DNA of 64,000 bases from JAWLGJ01 sp041685145 (GTDB lineage Bacteria > Pseudomonadota > Alphaproteobacteria > Rhodospirillales > Magnetospirillaceae). Under the pieces are notes generated by a model that was given only the letters and a program-made list of their open reading frames with translations, was not told the DNA's origin and ran no database searches. The position numbers were made by a program, and so were the translations under genes. The stretch spans positions 1 to 64,000 of the forward strand of contig JAWLGJ010000001.1 of assembly GCA_041685145.1 (NCBI GenBank), in the 5' to 3' direction. Below are positions 8,034 to 16,476 of the stretch, in pieces (within the stretch, counting starts at the first letter, position 1; each line of letters opens with the position of its first letter).

Positions 8034-9440
8034 TCAGGCCGAGCCCAGCTTGCCGGGGTTCATCAGCCCTTGCGGGTCGAGCCCGCGCTTGATGGCCCGC
8101 ATCACCGCCACGGCGTCGGCGCCATGCTCCTCGGTCAGGTGCCGCAGCTTGCCCAGGCCGATGCCGTGTTCGCCGGTGCAGGTGCCGTCCATGTCCAGGG
8201 CGCGGCGCACCATGCGCTCGTTGATGCGCTCGGCGGCCGCCACCTCGTCGGGATTGTCGGGGTCGATGAGCATGGCGACGTGGAAGTTGCCGTCGCCCAC
8301 ATGGCCGACCACCCCCGCCACGCCGCCGTCACGGCCGAAGACGGACTTGTCGAGGTCGCGGCGGGTGGCGGCGACGCATTCCGCCAGCCGCGAAATCGGC
8401 ACGCAGACATCGGTGGTAAAGGCGCGCGTGCCCGGCCGCGCCGCCAACAGCGCATACAGCGTGTTGTGGCGCGCCTCCCACAGCCGCGAGCGCTCCTCGG
8501 CGCGGGTGGCCCAGGCGAAGTCGCGCCCGCCGTTCTCGGCCGCCAGGGCCTGCACGGTGGCCGCCTGCTCCTCGACTCCGGCGGGCGAGCCGTGGAACTC
8601 CAGGAACAGGGTGGGCGCCGCCGCCATGTCGAGCTTGGCATAGGCCGCCACCGCCCGCACGGTCACGGCGTCCAGCAGTTCCACCCGCGCCACCGGCACG
8701 CCGGCCTGGATGGTCTGCACGACGGTGCGCACCGCCGATTCCAGGTCGTCGAAGGGGCAGACGGCGGCCGAGATGGCTTCGGGGATGCCGTGCAGGCGCA
8801 GGGTGACCTCGGTGATGACCCCCAAGGTGCCCTCCGAGCCCACGAAAAGATGGGTGAGGTCGTAGCCGGCCGCCGACTTGCGCGCCCGGCGCGCGGTGCG
8901 GATGACGCGCCCGTCCGGCAGCACCACCCGCAGCGACAGCACGTTCTCGCGCATGGTGCCGTAGCGCACCGCGTTGGTGCCCGAGGCACGGGTGGCGGCC
9001 ATGCCGCCAAGGCTGGCGTCGGCGCCGGGGTCGATGGGGAAGAACAGGCCGGTGTCGCGCAGATGCGCGTTCAGGCGCTTGCGGGTGACGCCGGCCTCGA
9101 CGGTGGCGTCCATGTCCTCGGCGTTGACCTGCAGGATGCGGTCCATGCGCGACAGGTCCAGGCAGACGCCGCCTTGCACCGCCGCCACATGCCCCTCGAT
9201 GGCCGTGCCGGTGCCGAAGGGAATCACCGGCACCCGCGCCTCGGCGCACTGGCGCACGATCCAGGCGACCTCTTCGGTGCTGTCGGGAAAGGCCACCGCG
9301 TCGGGCGGCTGCGAGGGGTGCCAGCTTTCGTCGCGGCCGTGCTGCTCGCGCACGGCGGCGGCGGTGCTCAGGCGCTCGCCCAGGCGCTCGCGCAGGGCGG
9401 CGAGCAGGCGCTCATCGGGCCGGGACGTGGTGTCGGACAT
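8034..9440 (-). CDS. FAD-linked oxidase (D-lactate dehydrogenase/glycolate oxidase GlcD-like)
   Basis: A 468-residue soluble flavoprotein. The PCMH-type FAD-binding domain spans about residues 45-215, with PVIPFGTGTAIEGH, DPGADASLGGMAATRASGTN and FVGSEGTLGVITEVTLRL. The C-terminal FAD-oxidase domain ends GTCTGEHGIGLGKLRHLTEE and LMNPGKL. Members oxidise 2-hydroxy acids such as D-lactate or glycolate and pass electrons to cytochrome c or quinone. The nearest pattern is D-lactate dehydrogenase (cytochrome), but substrate cannot be assigned. Its 5' end overlaps the 3' end of the upstream membrane-protein gene by 29 nt, so the two are likely co-transcribed. Confidence 0.9.
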   Translation of the reverse strand: MSDTTSRPDERLLAALRERLGERLSTAAAVREQHGRDESWHPSQPPDAVAFPDSTEEVAWIVRQCAEARVPVIPFGTGTAIEGHVAAVQGGVCLDLSRMDRILQVNAEDMDATVEAGVTRKRLNAHLRDTGLFFPIDPGADASLGGMAATRASGTNAVRYGTMRENVLSLRVVLPDGRVIRTARRARKSAAGYDLTHLFVGSEGTLGVITEVTLRLHGIPEAISAAVCPFDDLESAVRTVVQTIQAGVPVARVELLDAVTVRAVAAYAKLDMAAAPTLFLEFHGSPAGVEEQAATVQALAAENGGRDFAWATRAEERSRLWEARHNTLYALLAARPGTRAFTTDVCVPISRLAECVAATRRDLDKSVFGRDGGVAGVVGHVGDGNFHVAMLIDPDNPDEVAAAERINERMVRRALDMDGTCTGEHGIGLGKLRHLTEEHGADAVAVMRAIKRGLDPQGLMNPGKLGSA

Positions 9441-10401
9441 CTCTGTTCCTCCCTTTGACGCATCTTGCGGCGCCGCCGGCCGACGCGGCGGCGGCGGCGA
9501 GGCCTAACAGGCAGGTGGCGAGGGACAGCCCGGCGCACCAGAGCAGCCGCGCCGCCCGCAGCGACAGCCGCGCCACCGGCTGGAAGGCGCGGTAGACGCC
9601 CTTGCCCAGCAGCCGGAACAGCCCCGGGGTGGCGGCGCCGAAGCGCGCGGCGACGCGCTCGGCCCGCGCCAGGTCGGCCACCGTGTCGACGTGGCGCACC
9701 ACCCGCAGCGCCCCGGCCGGCGACACCGTGTCGGCGAGGGCGTGCAGGCGGCGCAGCGCCGGGCGGAGGTCGGCGCCGCGCGCCGCGGCGGCCAGCAGGT
9801 GGCGCGCCAGCCGCCCGCCCTGGCGCGCCGAGGCCTTGAGCAGCGCCGCGCCGGCCTTGACCGGCGCCGCGGCGCCGCCGCTGGCCACGGTGGCCGCCGT
9901 CAGGCCGACGCCGGCGGCCGACAGCCCCAGGACCACGCCGTCGACGGGCTCGTCCCGCAGCCACCGGAGCACCTCGCCGCCACCGTCGCGCAGATCGCCG
10001 ACCACGGTCAGATCCGCCAGCAGCGCCCCCCACAAGGCCGCGTCGCCGTCGGTGGCGCCGCCAACGAAACCACGGCCGAAATCGCCGGCCCGGCGCAGAT
10101 GCCGCCACGGCGAATCGGCGGCGCGGCGGTAGCGGGCGCGCAGCGATTCGTCCACGGGCAGGTCCATGTGCCCGGCGAGGCGCAGCAATTCCGCCGCCGC
10201 CGCCAAATCGTCGTCCGCCAGCGCCCGCGCCAGCGCCGCGTCAAGGTGGCCGGCGGCGGCCGCCTCGGCGGCGGCGGCCTCCAGCCGCGCCGCCATGCGC
10301 TGGTCGTCGGGCGGCACCCCCCGTTGCGGGGCGTGGGCCGCCAGCACCAGGAACGCGGCGCCCAGCAGCGCCGCCACCGCCGGCAGGACTCGTCTGCTCA
10401 T
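9412..10401 (-). CDS. Hypothetical membrane-associated protein
   Basis: A 329-residue protein that I do not recognise. It has an N-terminal signal anchor (residues about 4-22, VLPAVAALLGAAFLVLAAHA), an Ala-rich helical region, a Gly/Ala-rich hydrophobic stretch around residues 155-180, a basic helical region, and a C-terminal transmembrane segment ending with a short basic tail. The ATG at 10401 is chosen because it directly precedes the signal anchor; the frame extends upstream only into terminator sequence. The gene overlaps the FAD-oxidase gene by 29 nt. GC3 bias is as strong as in its neighbours, which supports a real gene. Confidence 0.65.
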   Translation of the reverse strand: MSRRVLPAVAALLGAAFLVLAAHAPQRGVPPDDQRMAARLEAAAAEAAAAGHLDAALARALADDDLAAAAELLRLAGHMDLPVDESLRARYRRAADSPWRHLRRAGDFGRGFVGGATDGDAALWGALLADLTVVGDLRDGGGEVLRWLRDEPVDGVVLGLSAAGVGLTAATVASGGAAAPVKAGAALLKASARQGGRLARHLLAAAARGADLRPALRRLHALADTVSPAGALRVVRHVDTVADLARAERVAARFGAATPGLFRLLGKGVYRAFQPVARLSLRAARLLWCAGLSLATCLLGLAAAAASAGGAARCVKGRNRDVRHHVPAR

Positions 10402-10419
10402 GGCGGACAGTCTACCCCC

Positions 10420-10452
10420 AAAAGCGACGGGCCCGGAAACGCTCCGGGCCCG
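10420..10452 (-). terminator. Rho-independent terminator of rpsD
   Basis: CGGGCCCGGA, a five-base loop and TCCGGGCCCG form a perfect 10-bp stem (10428-10452) 27 bases after the rpsD stop. On the minus strand it is followed by TCGCTTTTGG. It separates rpsD from the unknown membrane-protein gene. Confidence 0.8.
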
Positions 10453-10479
10453 CACGCGATCGACAGAGGCGCCGTTCGG

Positions 10480-11097
10480 TCAGCGCGAGTAGAACTCGAT
10501 GACCAGATTCGGTTCCATCTGCACCGGATAGGGCACGTCGGCCAGCTTGGGCACGCGCAGGAAAGAGCCGCGCATCTTCTTGTGGTCGACCTCCAGATAG
10601 TCCGGCACGTCGCGCTCGGGCGACTGCACCGCCTCCAGCACCAGCACCATGTCGCGCGACTTCTCCTTGATCTCGATGACGTCGCCCTCGCGGACCTGAT
10701 AGCTGGGGATGTTGACCCGCTTGCCGTTGACCTTGATGTGGCCGTGGTTGATGAACTGCCGCGCCGCGAACGGCGTCGGCACGAACTTCAGGCGATAGAC
10801 GACGGCGTCCAGGCGGCGCTCCAACAGGCCGATCAGGTTCTCGACCGTGTCGCCGCGGCGGCGGACGGCTTCGTCGTACAGGCGGCGGAACTGCTTTTCG
10901 CTGATATTGCCGTAATGGCCCTTCAGCTTCTGCTTGGCGGCAAGCTGGATGCCGAAATCGGAGGGCTTGCGGCGGCGACGGCCGTGCTGGCCGGGCGGGT
11001 TCTCGCGCCCGCGGGCCAGGGGGCTCTTCGAGCGGCCCCACAGATTGGCGCCCAGGCGGCGGTTGATCTTGTACTTCGACGTAGCGCGCTTTGACAT
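10480..11097 (-). CDS. rpsD: 30S ribosomal protein S4
   Basis: A 205-residue S4, an early 16S rRNA-binding protein of the 30S body. It starts MSKRATSKYKINRRLGANLW and contains the S4 RNA-binding domain (RRLDAVVYRLKFVPTPFAAR, QFINHGHIKVNGKRVNIPSY), ending NLVIEFYSR. It is preceded by AAAGAGG ten bases before the ATG. As in many alphaproteobacteria it stands alone rather than in the alpha operon, with its own strong promoter about 110 bp upstream and a terminator after it. Confidence 0.98.
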   Translation of the reverse strand: MSKRATSKYKINRRLGANLWGRSKSPLARGRENPPGQHGRRRRKPSDFGIQLAAKQKLKGHYGNISEKQFRRLYDEAVRRRGDTVENLIGLLERRLDAVVYRLKFVPTPFAARQFINHGHIKVNGKRVNIPSYQVREGDVIEIKEKSRDMVLVLEAVQSPERDVPDYLEVDHKKMRGSFLRVPKLADVPYPVQMEPNLVIEFYSR

Positions 11098-11165
11098 GTG
11101 CGGTTGCCTCTTTTGGCTGAGGTTGTTGTCCCGATAGGCCCGCCCGGCCACCGGCCAAGCGGACG

Positions 11166-11186
11166 GGGCGCGGCCATGCCGCGCCC
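11166..11186 (-). promoter_or_regulatory. Hairpin in the rpsD leader
   Basis: GGGCGCGGC-CAT-GCCGCGCCC is a perfect 9-bp stem-loop located between the predicted rpsD start site (about 11202) and the rpsD ATG (11097). S4 regulates its own mRNA in other bacteria, so this could be part of an autoregulatory leader. It lacks a U-run and lies beyond the acyP stop codon, so it could alternatively end the acyP transcript. Confidence 0.35.
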
Positions 11187-11208
11187 GCGTTCTCGGGAAT
11201 AGCCGCGC

Positions 11209-11236
11209 ACTATACCCGCGCGGCGTGCGATGTCAA
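11209..11236 (-). promoter_or_regulatory. Sigma-70 promoter of rpsD
   Basis: On the minus strand TTGACA (11236-11231) is followed after 16 bases by TATAGT (11214-11209), near-consensus housekeeping boxes and unusually AT-rich for this genome. It lies 112 bp upstream of the rpsD ATG and beyond the acyP stop codon. Confidence 0.8.
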
Positions 11237-11258
11237 ACCCAACGCCGGACGACGAAAC

Positions 11259-11540
11259 CTATCGCGTCGGCGCCTGGCGGAAGGGGCCGGTGGGGGTTTC
11301 GTCGGCGGGCCGCGAGTCGACCGCGTCGACCCGCGCCGCCGGGGGGCCCTCCCACAGCACGCGAACCATGTCGTCGACCAGATCCTCGGGCCCGGCCACC
11401 ACCGCCTCGACCGAGCCGTCGCTGCGGTTGCGCACCCAGCCGGACAGGCCCCGCGCCTGCGCCTGCTTCACCATCCAGCCGCGATACCAGACGCCCTGGA
11501 CGCGGCCGCGAATGCGCACCCTTACGGATTTATCGTCCAT
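11259..11540 (-). CDS. acyP: Acylphosphatase
   Basis: A 93-residue acylphosphatase, which hydrolyses carboxyl-phosphate bonds of acyl phosphates. The catalytic N-terminal loop GRVQGVWYRGW supplies the active-site arginine, and GWVRNRSDGSVEAVVAG carries the catalytic asparagine. The length is typical. It lies 57 bp downstream of pccA on the same strand and may be read from the same transcript. The C-terminal tail of about 12 residues after the fold is Pro/Arg-rich and not conserved. Confidence 0.93.
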   Translation of the reverse strand: MDDKSVRVRIRGRVQGVWYRGWMVKQAQARGLSGWVRNRSDGSVEAVVAGPEDLVDDMVRVLWEGPPAARVDAVDSRPADETPTGPFRQAPTR

Positions 11541-11597
11541 GCCCGCACCTCCGCCGGCCGATTATGGCCGCGCCGGACCGGGCGGGGCAAGCCGTGC

Positions 11598-13583
11598 TCA
11601 GGCGAATTCGATGATCGCCTGATCCACCGACAGGGAATCGCCGGGCTTGGCGTGCAGCTTGGCGACGGTGCCGTCGCGCTCGGCCTTGAGGACGTTTTCC
11701 ATCTTCATGGCCTCGACCACGGCCAGCACCTCGCCGGCCTTGATCTCCTGCCCCTCGTCCACCGCCAGCGACACCAGCAGGCCGGGCATCGGCGACAGCA
11801 GGTATTTCGACAGGTCCGGCGGCTCCTTGTGCGGCATCAGCGCCGCCAGTTCCGCCCCGCGCGGGGTCAGGACCAGCGCATAGGCGCGCGAGCCGGCATG
11901 GAACAGGCGATAGCCGACGCCGTCGCGATCCACCTGCACACAGACGGCGTGGTCGTTGACCGTCCCCTTGAACAAAGGCTGCCCCAGGCGCCAGTCGGCG
12001 CGCACGGTCACGGCGTCGCCGTCCACCACCACGGCATAGCCGCCCTCGGCGGCGCGCACGGTGACCGGATGCGGCCGCCCGTCCAGCAGCACCACCCATT
12101 CCTCCGGCACCTTCATCTCGTGACCGGGAAGCTGGCCGCTGATGCCGGCGTCGCGTTCGACCAGACGCTGATTGACGGCGGCGGCCACCGCCACCAGCAC
12201 CTCGGGGTCGTCGGGCGGCAGGTCGGCGGCGTGGAAGCCGTCGGGGTATTCCTCGGGGATGAAATTGGTGGTCAGGCGCCCCTCGACGAAGCGCTTGTTG
12301 GCCATCAGCGCCGCCAGGAAGGGAATGTTGTGGCTGACGCCGCGGATGTAATACTCGTCCAGCGCCCGGCGCATGTGGTCGATGGCGTGGTCGCGGCTGG
12401 CGCCGCAGGTGATCAGCTTGGCGATCATGGGATCGTAATACATGCTGATCTCGCCACCCTCGTAGACGCCGGTGTCGACGCGCACATAGCGCCCCTCGGC
12501 GGGCGGAATGTAGCGTTCCAGGCGCCCGATCGAGGGCAGGAAGTTGCGGAAGGGATCCTCGGCGTAGACGCGGCATTCCACCGCCCAGCCCTTCAGCCGC
12601 ACGTCCTCCTGGCGCAGGGTCAGGCGCTCGCCGGCGGCGACGCGAATCATCCACTCCACCAGGTCGAGGCCGGTGACCATCTCGGTGACCGGGTGTTCGA
12701 CCTGAAGGCGGGTGTTCATCTCCAGGAAATAGAAGTTGCGCTTGGCGTCGACGATGAACTCCACCGTGCCGGCCGAGCGGTAGTCCACCGCCCGCGCCAG
12801 GGCGCAGGCCTGCTCGCCCATCGCCTTGCGGGTGGCCTCGTCGAGGAAGGGGCTGGGGGCCTCCTCGATCACCTTCTGGTGGCGGCGCTGGATGGAGCAC
12901 TCGCGCTCGCCCAGATGGATGACGTTGCCGTGGCCGTCCGCCAGCACCTGAATCTCGATGTGGCGCGGGTGTTCGATGAACTTCTCGATGAAGACGCGGT
13001 CGTCGCCGAAGCTGGAGCGGGCCTCGTTGGCCGCCGAGGTGAAGCCCGCCGCCGCCTCGTCGTCGTCGCGCGCCAGCCGCATCCCCTTGCCGCCGCCGCC
13101 GGCCGACGCCTTGATCATCACCGGATAGCCGATGTCGCGGGCGATGCTCACCGCCTCCTCGGCGTCCTTGATGACGCCCATGAAGCCGGGGACCGTGCTC
13201 ACCCCGGCCTCGGCGGCCAGCTTCTTCGATTCGATCTTGTCGCCCATCGCCTGGATGGCGTGGGCGCCGGGGCCGATGAAGGCGATGCCGGCGGCGCTCA
13301 ACGCCTCCTGGAAGGCGCGGTTCTCGGACAGGAAGCCATAGCCGGGATGCACCGCCTCGGCGCCGGTCTGCCGGCAGGCCTCGATGATGCGCTCCATGCG
13401 CAGATAGCTCTCGGCCGAGGGCGCCGGGCCGATGCCCACCGCCTCGTCGGCCATCTGCACATGCAGGGCGTCCCTGTCGGCGTCGGAACAGACCGCGACC
13501 GTCGCGATGCCGAGCCGCCGGCAGGTCTTGATGACCCGGCAGGCGATCTCTCCTCGGTTGGCGATCAGGATCTTTTTGAACAT
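11598..13583 (-). CDS. pccA: Propionyl-CoA/acyl-CoA carboxylase alpha subunit (biotin carboxylase plus biotin carrier)
   Basis: A 661-residue biotin-dependent carboxylase alpha chain. Residues 1 to about 445 are the biotin carboxylase (MFKKILIANRGEIACRVIKT; the ATP-binding SAGGGGKGMRLA; HLGERECSIQRRHQKVIEEA). A linker (BT-like) region follows, and the C-terminal biotinyl domain carries EAMKMEN with the biotinylated lysine near residue 627. Together with PccB it carboxylates propionyl-CoA to methylmalonyl-CoA. The neighbouring pccB on the same strand would be its partner, but the two genes are separated by an inverted-repeat element carrying an opposite-strand gene. Specificity for propionyl- over acetyl- or methylcrotonyl-CoA is inferred from the PccB type. 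Confidence 0.93.
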   Translation of the reverse strand: MFKKILIANRGEIACRVIKTCRRLGIATVAVCSDADRDALHVQMADEAVGIGPAPSAESYLRMERIIEACRQTGAEAVHPGYGFLSENRAFQEALSAAGIAFIGPGAHAIQAMGDKIESKKLAAEAGVSTVPGFMGVIKDAEEAVSIARDIGYPVMIKASAGGGGKGMRLARDDDEAAAGFTSAANEARSSFGDDRVFIEKFIEHPRHIEIQVLADGHGNVIHLGERECSIQRRHQKVIEEAPSPFLDEATRKAMGEQACALARAVDYRSAGTVEFIVDAKRNFYFLEMNTRLQVEHPVTEMVTGLDLVEWMIRVAAGERLTLRQEDVRLKGWAVECRVYAEDPFRNFLPSIGRLERYIPPAEGRYVRVDTGVYEGGEISMYYDPMIAKLITCGASRDHAIDHMRRALDEYYIRGVSHNIPFLAALMANKRFVEGRLTTNFIPEEYPDGFHAADLPPDDPEVLVAVAAAVNQRLVERDAGISGQLPGHEMKVPEEWVVLLDGRPHPVTVRAAEGGYAVVVDGDAVTVRADWRLGQPLFKGTVNDHAVCVQVDRDGVGYRLFHAGSRAYALVLTPRGAELAALMPHKEPPDLSKYLLSPMPGLLVSLAVDEGQEIKAGEVLAVVEAMKMENVLKAERDGTVAKLHAKPGDSLSVDQAIIEFA

Positions 13584-13625
13584 GACTACGCCCTGTGCTC
13601 AGATAGCTTTGAGGTGGCGCTGTAC

Positions 13626-13664
13626 AACCACCAAGACACGAAGGACACCAAGGAGTCACCAAGG
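13626..13664 (+). repeat. Left inverted repeat of the GxxExxY element
   Basis: The 39 bases begin AACCACCAAGACACGAAGG and end GTCACCAAGG, and pair with 14057-14095 with four mismatches. The last base is also the G of the GTG start codon of the internal gene, so the repeat supplies the 5' leader of that gene. Confidence 0.85.
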
Positions 13665-14050
13665 TGCATGGGCCCGACGCCCGAACCGATGCCGTCGCGC
13701 GCGAGGTGGTCGATGCCGCCTTCAAAGTGCATTCGGCATTGGGACCTGGGCTTCTGGAGTCCGTTTACGAAATTTGTCTTCTTCACGAACTGACGGCGCG
13801 CGGGCTCTCGGTGTCGCGTCAACTCGCCCTGCCCCTCGTTTACCGCGACATCCAAATCGATGCCGCGTTCCGATTGGACTTGCTGGTCGAAAATCTCGTC
13901 ATTGTCGAGGTTAAGGCCGTTGAGCAACACAACCCCCTGTTCGAGGCGCAACTGCTGACGTATCTGAAACTTGCCCGGAAACGCCTCGGATTGCTCGTCA
14001 ATTTTAATATCCCACGTTTCAAGGACGGCATCCGCCGAATGGTCCTGTAA
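13664..14050 (+). CDS. GxxExxY family protein (PD-(D/E)XK nuclease-like)
   Basis: A 128-residue protein with the naming motif GLLESVY (residues about 29-35) and the whole family pattern: DAAFKVHSALGPGLLESVYE, the nuclease-like DLLVENLVIVEVKAVE, and LLTYLKLARKRLGLLVNFN. The fold resembles PD-(D/E)XK nucleases, with D and ExK visible, but no activity is established for the family. The GTG at 13664 is the only start that keeps the N-terminal helix; GAAGG and ACCAAGG precede it. It lies inside an inverted-repeat element, opposite to pccBA, with AT content higher than its neighbours, which points to transfer. Confidence 0.85.
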   Translation: MHGPDARTDAVAREVVDAAFKVHSALGPGLLESVYEICLLHELTARGLSVSRQLALPLVYRDIQIDAAFRLDLLVENLVIVEVKAVEQHNPLFEAQLLTYLKLARKRLGLLVNFNIPRFKDGIRRMVL

Positions 14051-14056
14051 CCTATT

Positions 14057-14095
14057 CCTTGGTGCCTTCTTGGTGTCCTTGGTGCCTTGGTGGTT
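14057..14095 (-). repeat. Right inverted repeat of the GxxExxY element
   Basis: The reverse complement begins AACCACCAAGGCACCAAGG and matches the left repeat at 35 of 39 positions. It starts six bases after the stop codon of the GxxExxY gene and lies 24 bases from the pccB stop codon. Confidence 0.85.
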
Positions 14096-14119
14096 CATTG
14101 TCCGCCCCCACGCGATCGC

Positions 14120-15652
<1,533 letters not shown>

Positions 15653-15755
15653 CGAGGACCCCCGATGATGGTGCCTGCCCACCCGAAAAGGTTGGGGCGA
15701 TGCTGATACCACCAATCCACAGGGGGTTCCAGAAAAAGTATATATTTCGACCGGG

Positions 15756-16454
15756 TCAGGCCCGGCAGCGGGCCAGGAAATCCCCGGCGCCGAGGACGTC
15801 GGCCTTCAGGGCCGCGCGGCGGCGCGCCGCCTCGTCGTCCTCGCCCCACCGCTCGACCTGAAAGCTCTCGTCGATCTGCGACGCCTCGCTGGCCTGCTCG
15901 GGCGCGATGCGCCCTTCGCGCACCGCCAGCGCCAGCAGCAGCGAGCCGGTGGCCGCCGCCAGCGCCTGCACCGCCGACAGTTCGGTATCGTCCAGTTCGT
16001 CGACGGCGGCGCGCAGGCGCTCCAGCGCCTCGGCGGGCTGCGGCACGGGCAGGATGCCGGTGGTGACCGTCAGCGGCGCCCCATAGCGCCGCCGCGCCCA
16101 GTCGACCAGCGGCTGCCAGGCGGCGTTCTGGCGCGCCGCCAGTTCCGGCGGATCGGCGGCGCGATAACAGACGAGGTCGGTCTCGGCGAAGCGCATCAGC
16201 GCCGCCACCACCACCTCCCGCATCGGCGCCACCCGGTCCAGCGCCGTCGCCGCCAGCCGCGTGCAGGGCATCGCCTCGGGGCGGACCTCGGACTCCTGCG
16301 CTGCCCACTCGCCGGCGATGGCGCGGGCCAGGGGCTCGGCCGGCACCGCCAGCGGCCGGCCCTCCGGGGTGCGCACCGGGCGGCCGTCGAGGACGACGGC
16401 ATAGGCGCCGTCCTCCGCCGGCCGCACCTCCACTTGCCTGTAAAAACGCCGCAT
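15756..16454 (-). CDS. ATP12-family F1-ATPase assembly chaperone
   Basis: A 232-residue protein of the ATP12/ATPAF2 family found in mitochondria and alphaproteobacteria, which shields the F1 alpha subunit during ATP synthase assembly. Visible family features are MRRFYRQVEV, VVLDGRPVRTPEGRPLAVP, LARAIAGEWAAQ and the WQPLVDW segment. The ATG at 16454 fits the family start; the frame upstream is Pro/Arg-rich and overlaps the AsmA gene. It follows the AsmA gene by 22 bp on the same strand, behind a HAD phosphatase, a combination often seen in this class. Confidence 0.9.
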   Translation of the reverse strand: MRRFYRQVEVRPAEDGAYAVVLDGRPVRTPEGRPLAVPAEPLARAIAGEWAAQESEVRPEAMPCTRLAATALDRVAPMREVVVAALMRFAETDLVCYRAADPPELAARQNAAWQPLVDWARRRYGAPLTVTTGILPVPQPAEALERLRAAVDELDDTELSAVQALAAATGSLLLALAVREGRIAPEQASEASQIDESFQVERWGEDDEAARRRAALKADVLGAGDFLARCRA

Positions 16455-16476
16455 CGTCGCCACTATCGCCTCGCCT

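Larger units (their letters stand above)
13626..14095. mobile_element. Inverted-repeat-bounded GxxExxY element inserted between pccB and pccA
   Basis: A 470-bp segment is bounded by 39-bp inverted repeats (13626-13664 and 14057-14095) that differ at only four positions and share the core AAGGACACCAAG. It contains one gene on the strand opposite to pccBA. The segment is clearly less GC-rich than its flanks. No transposase is present and no target-site duplication was evident, so the mode of movement is unknown. A relative of the repeat without a gene lies at the end of queG (52889-52943). Confidence 0.7.

Noticed and set aside
13584..14119. A full insertion sequence between pccB and pccA
   Set aside because: No transposase and no visible target duplication; the only gene is a GxxExxY protein, so it is reported as an inverted-repeat element instead.
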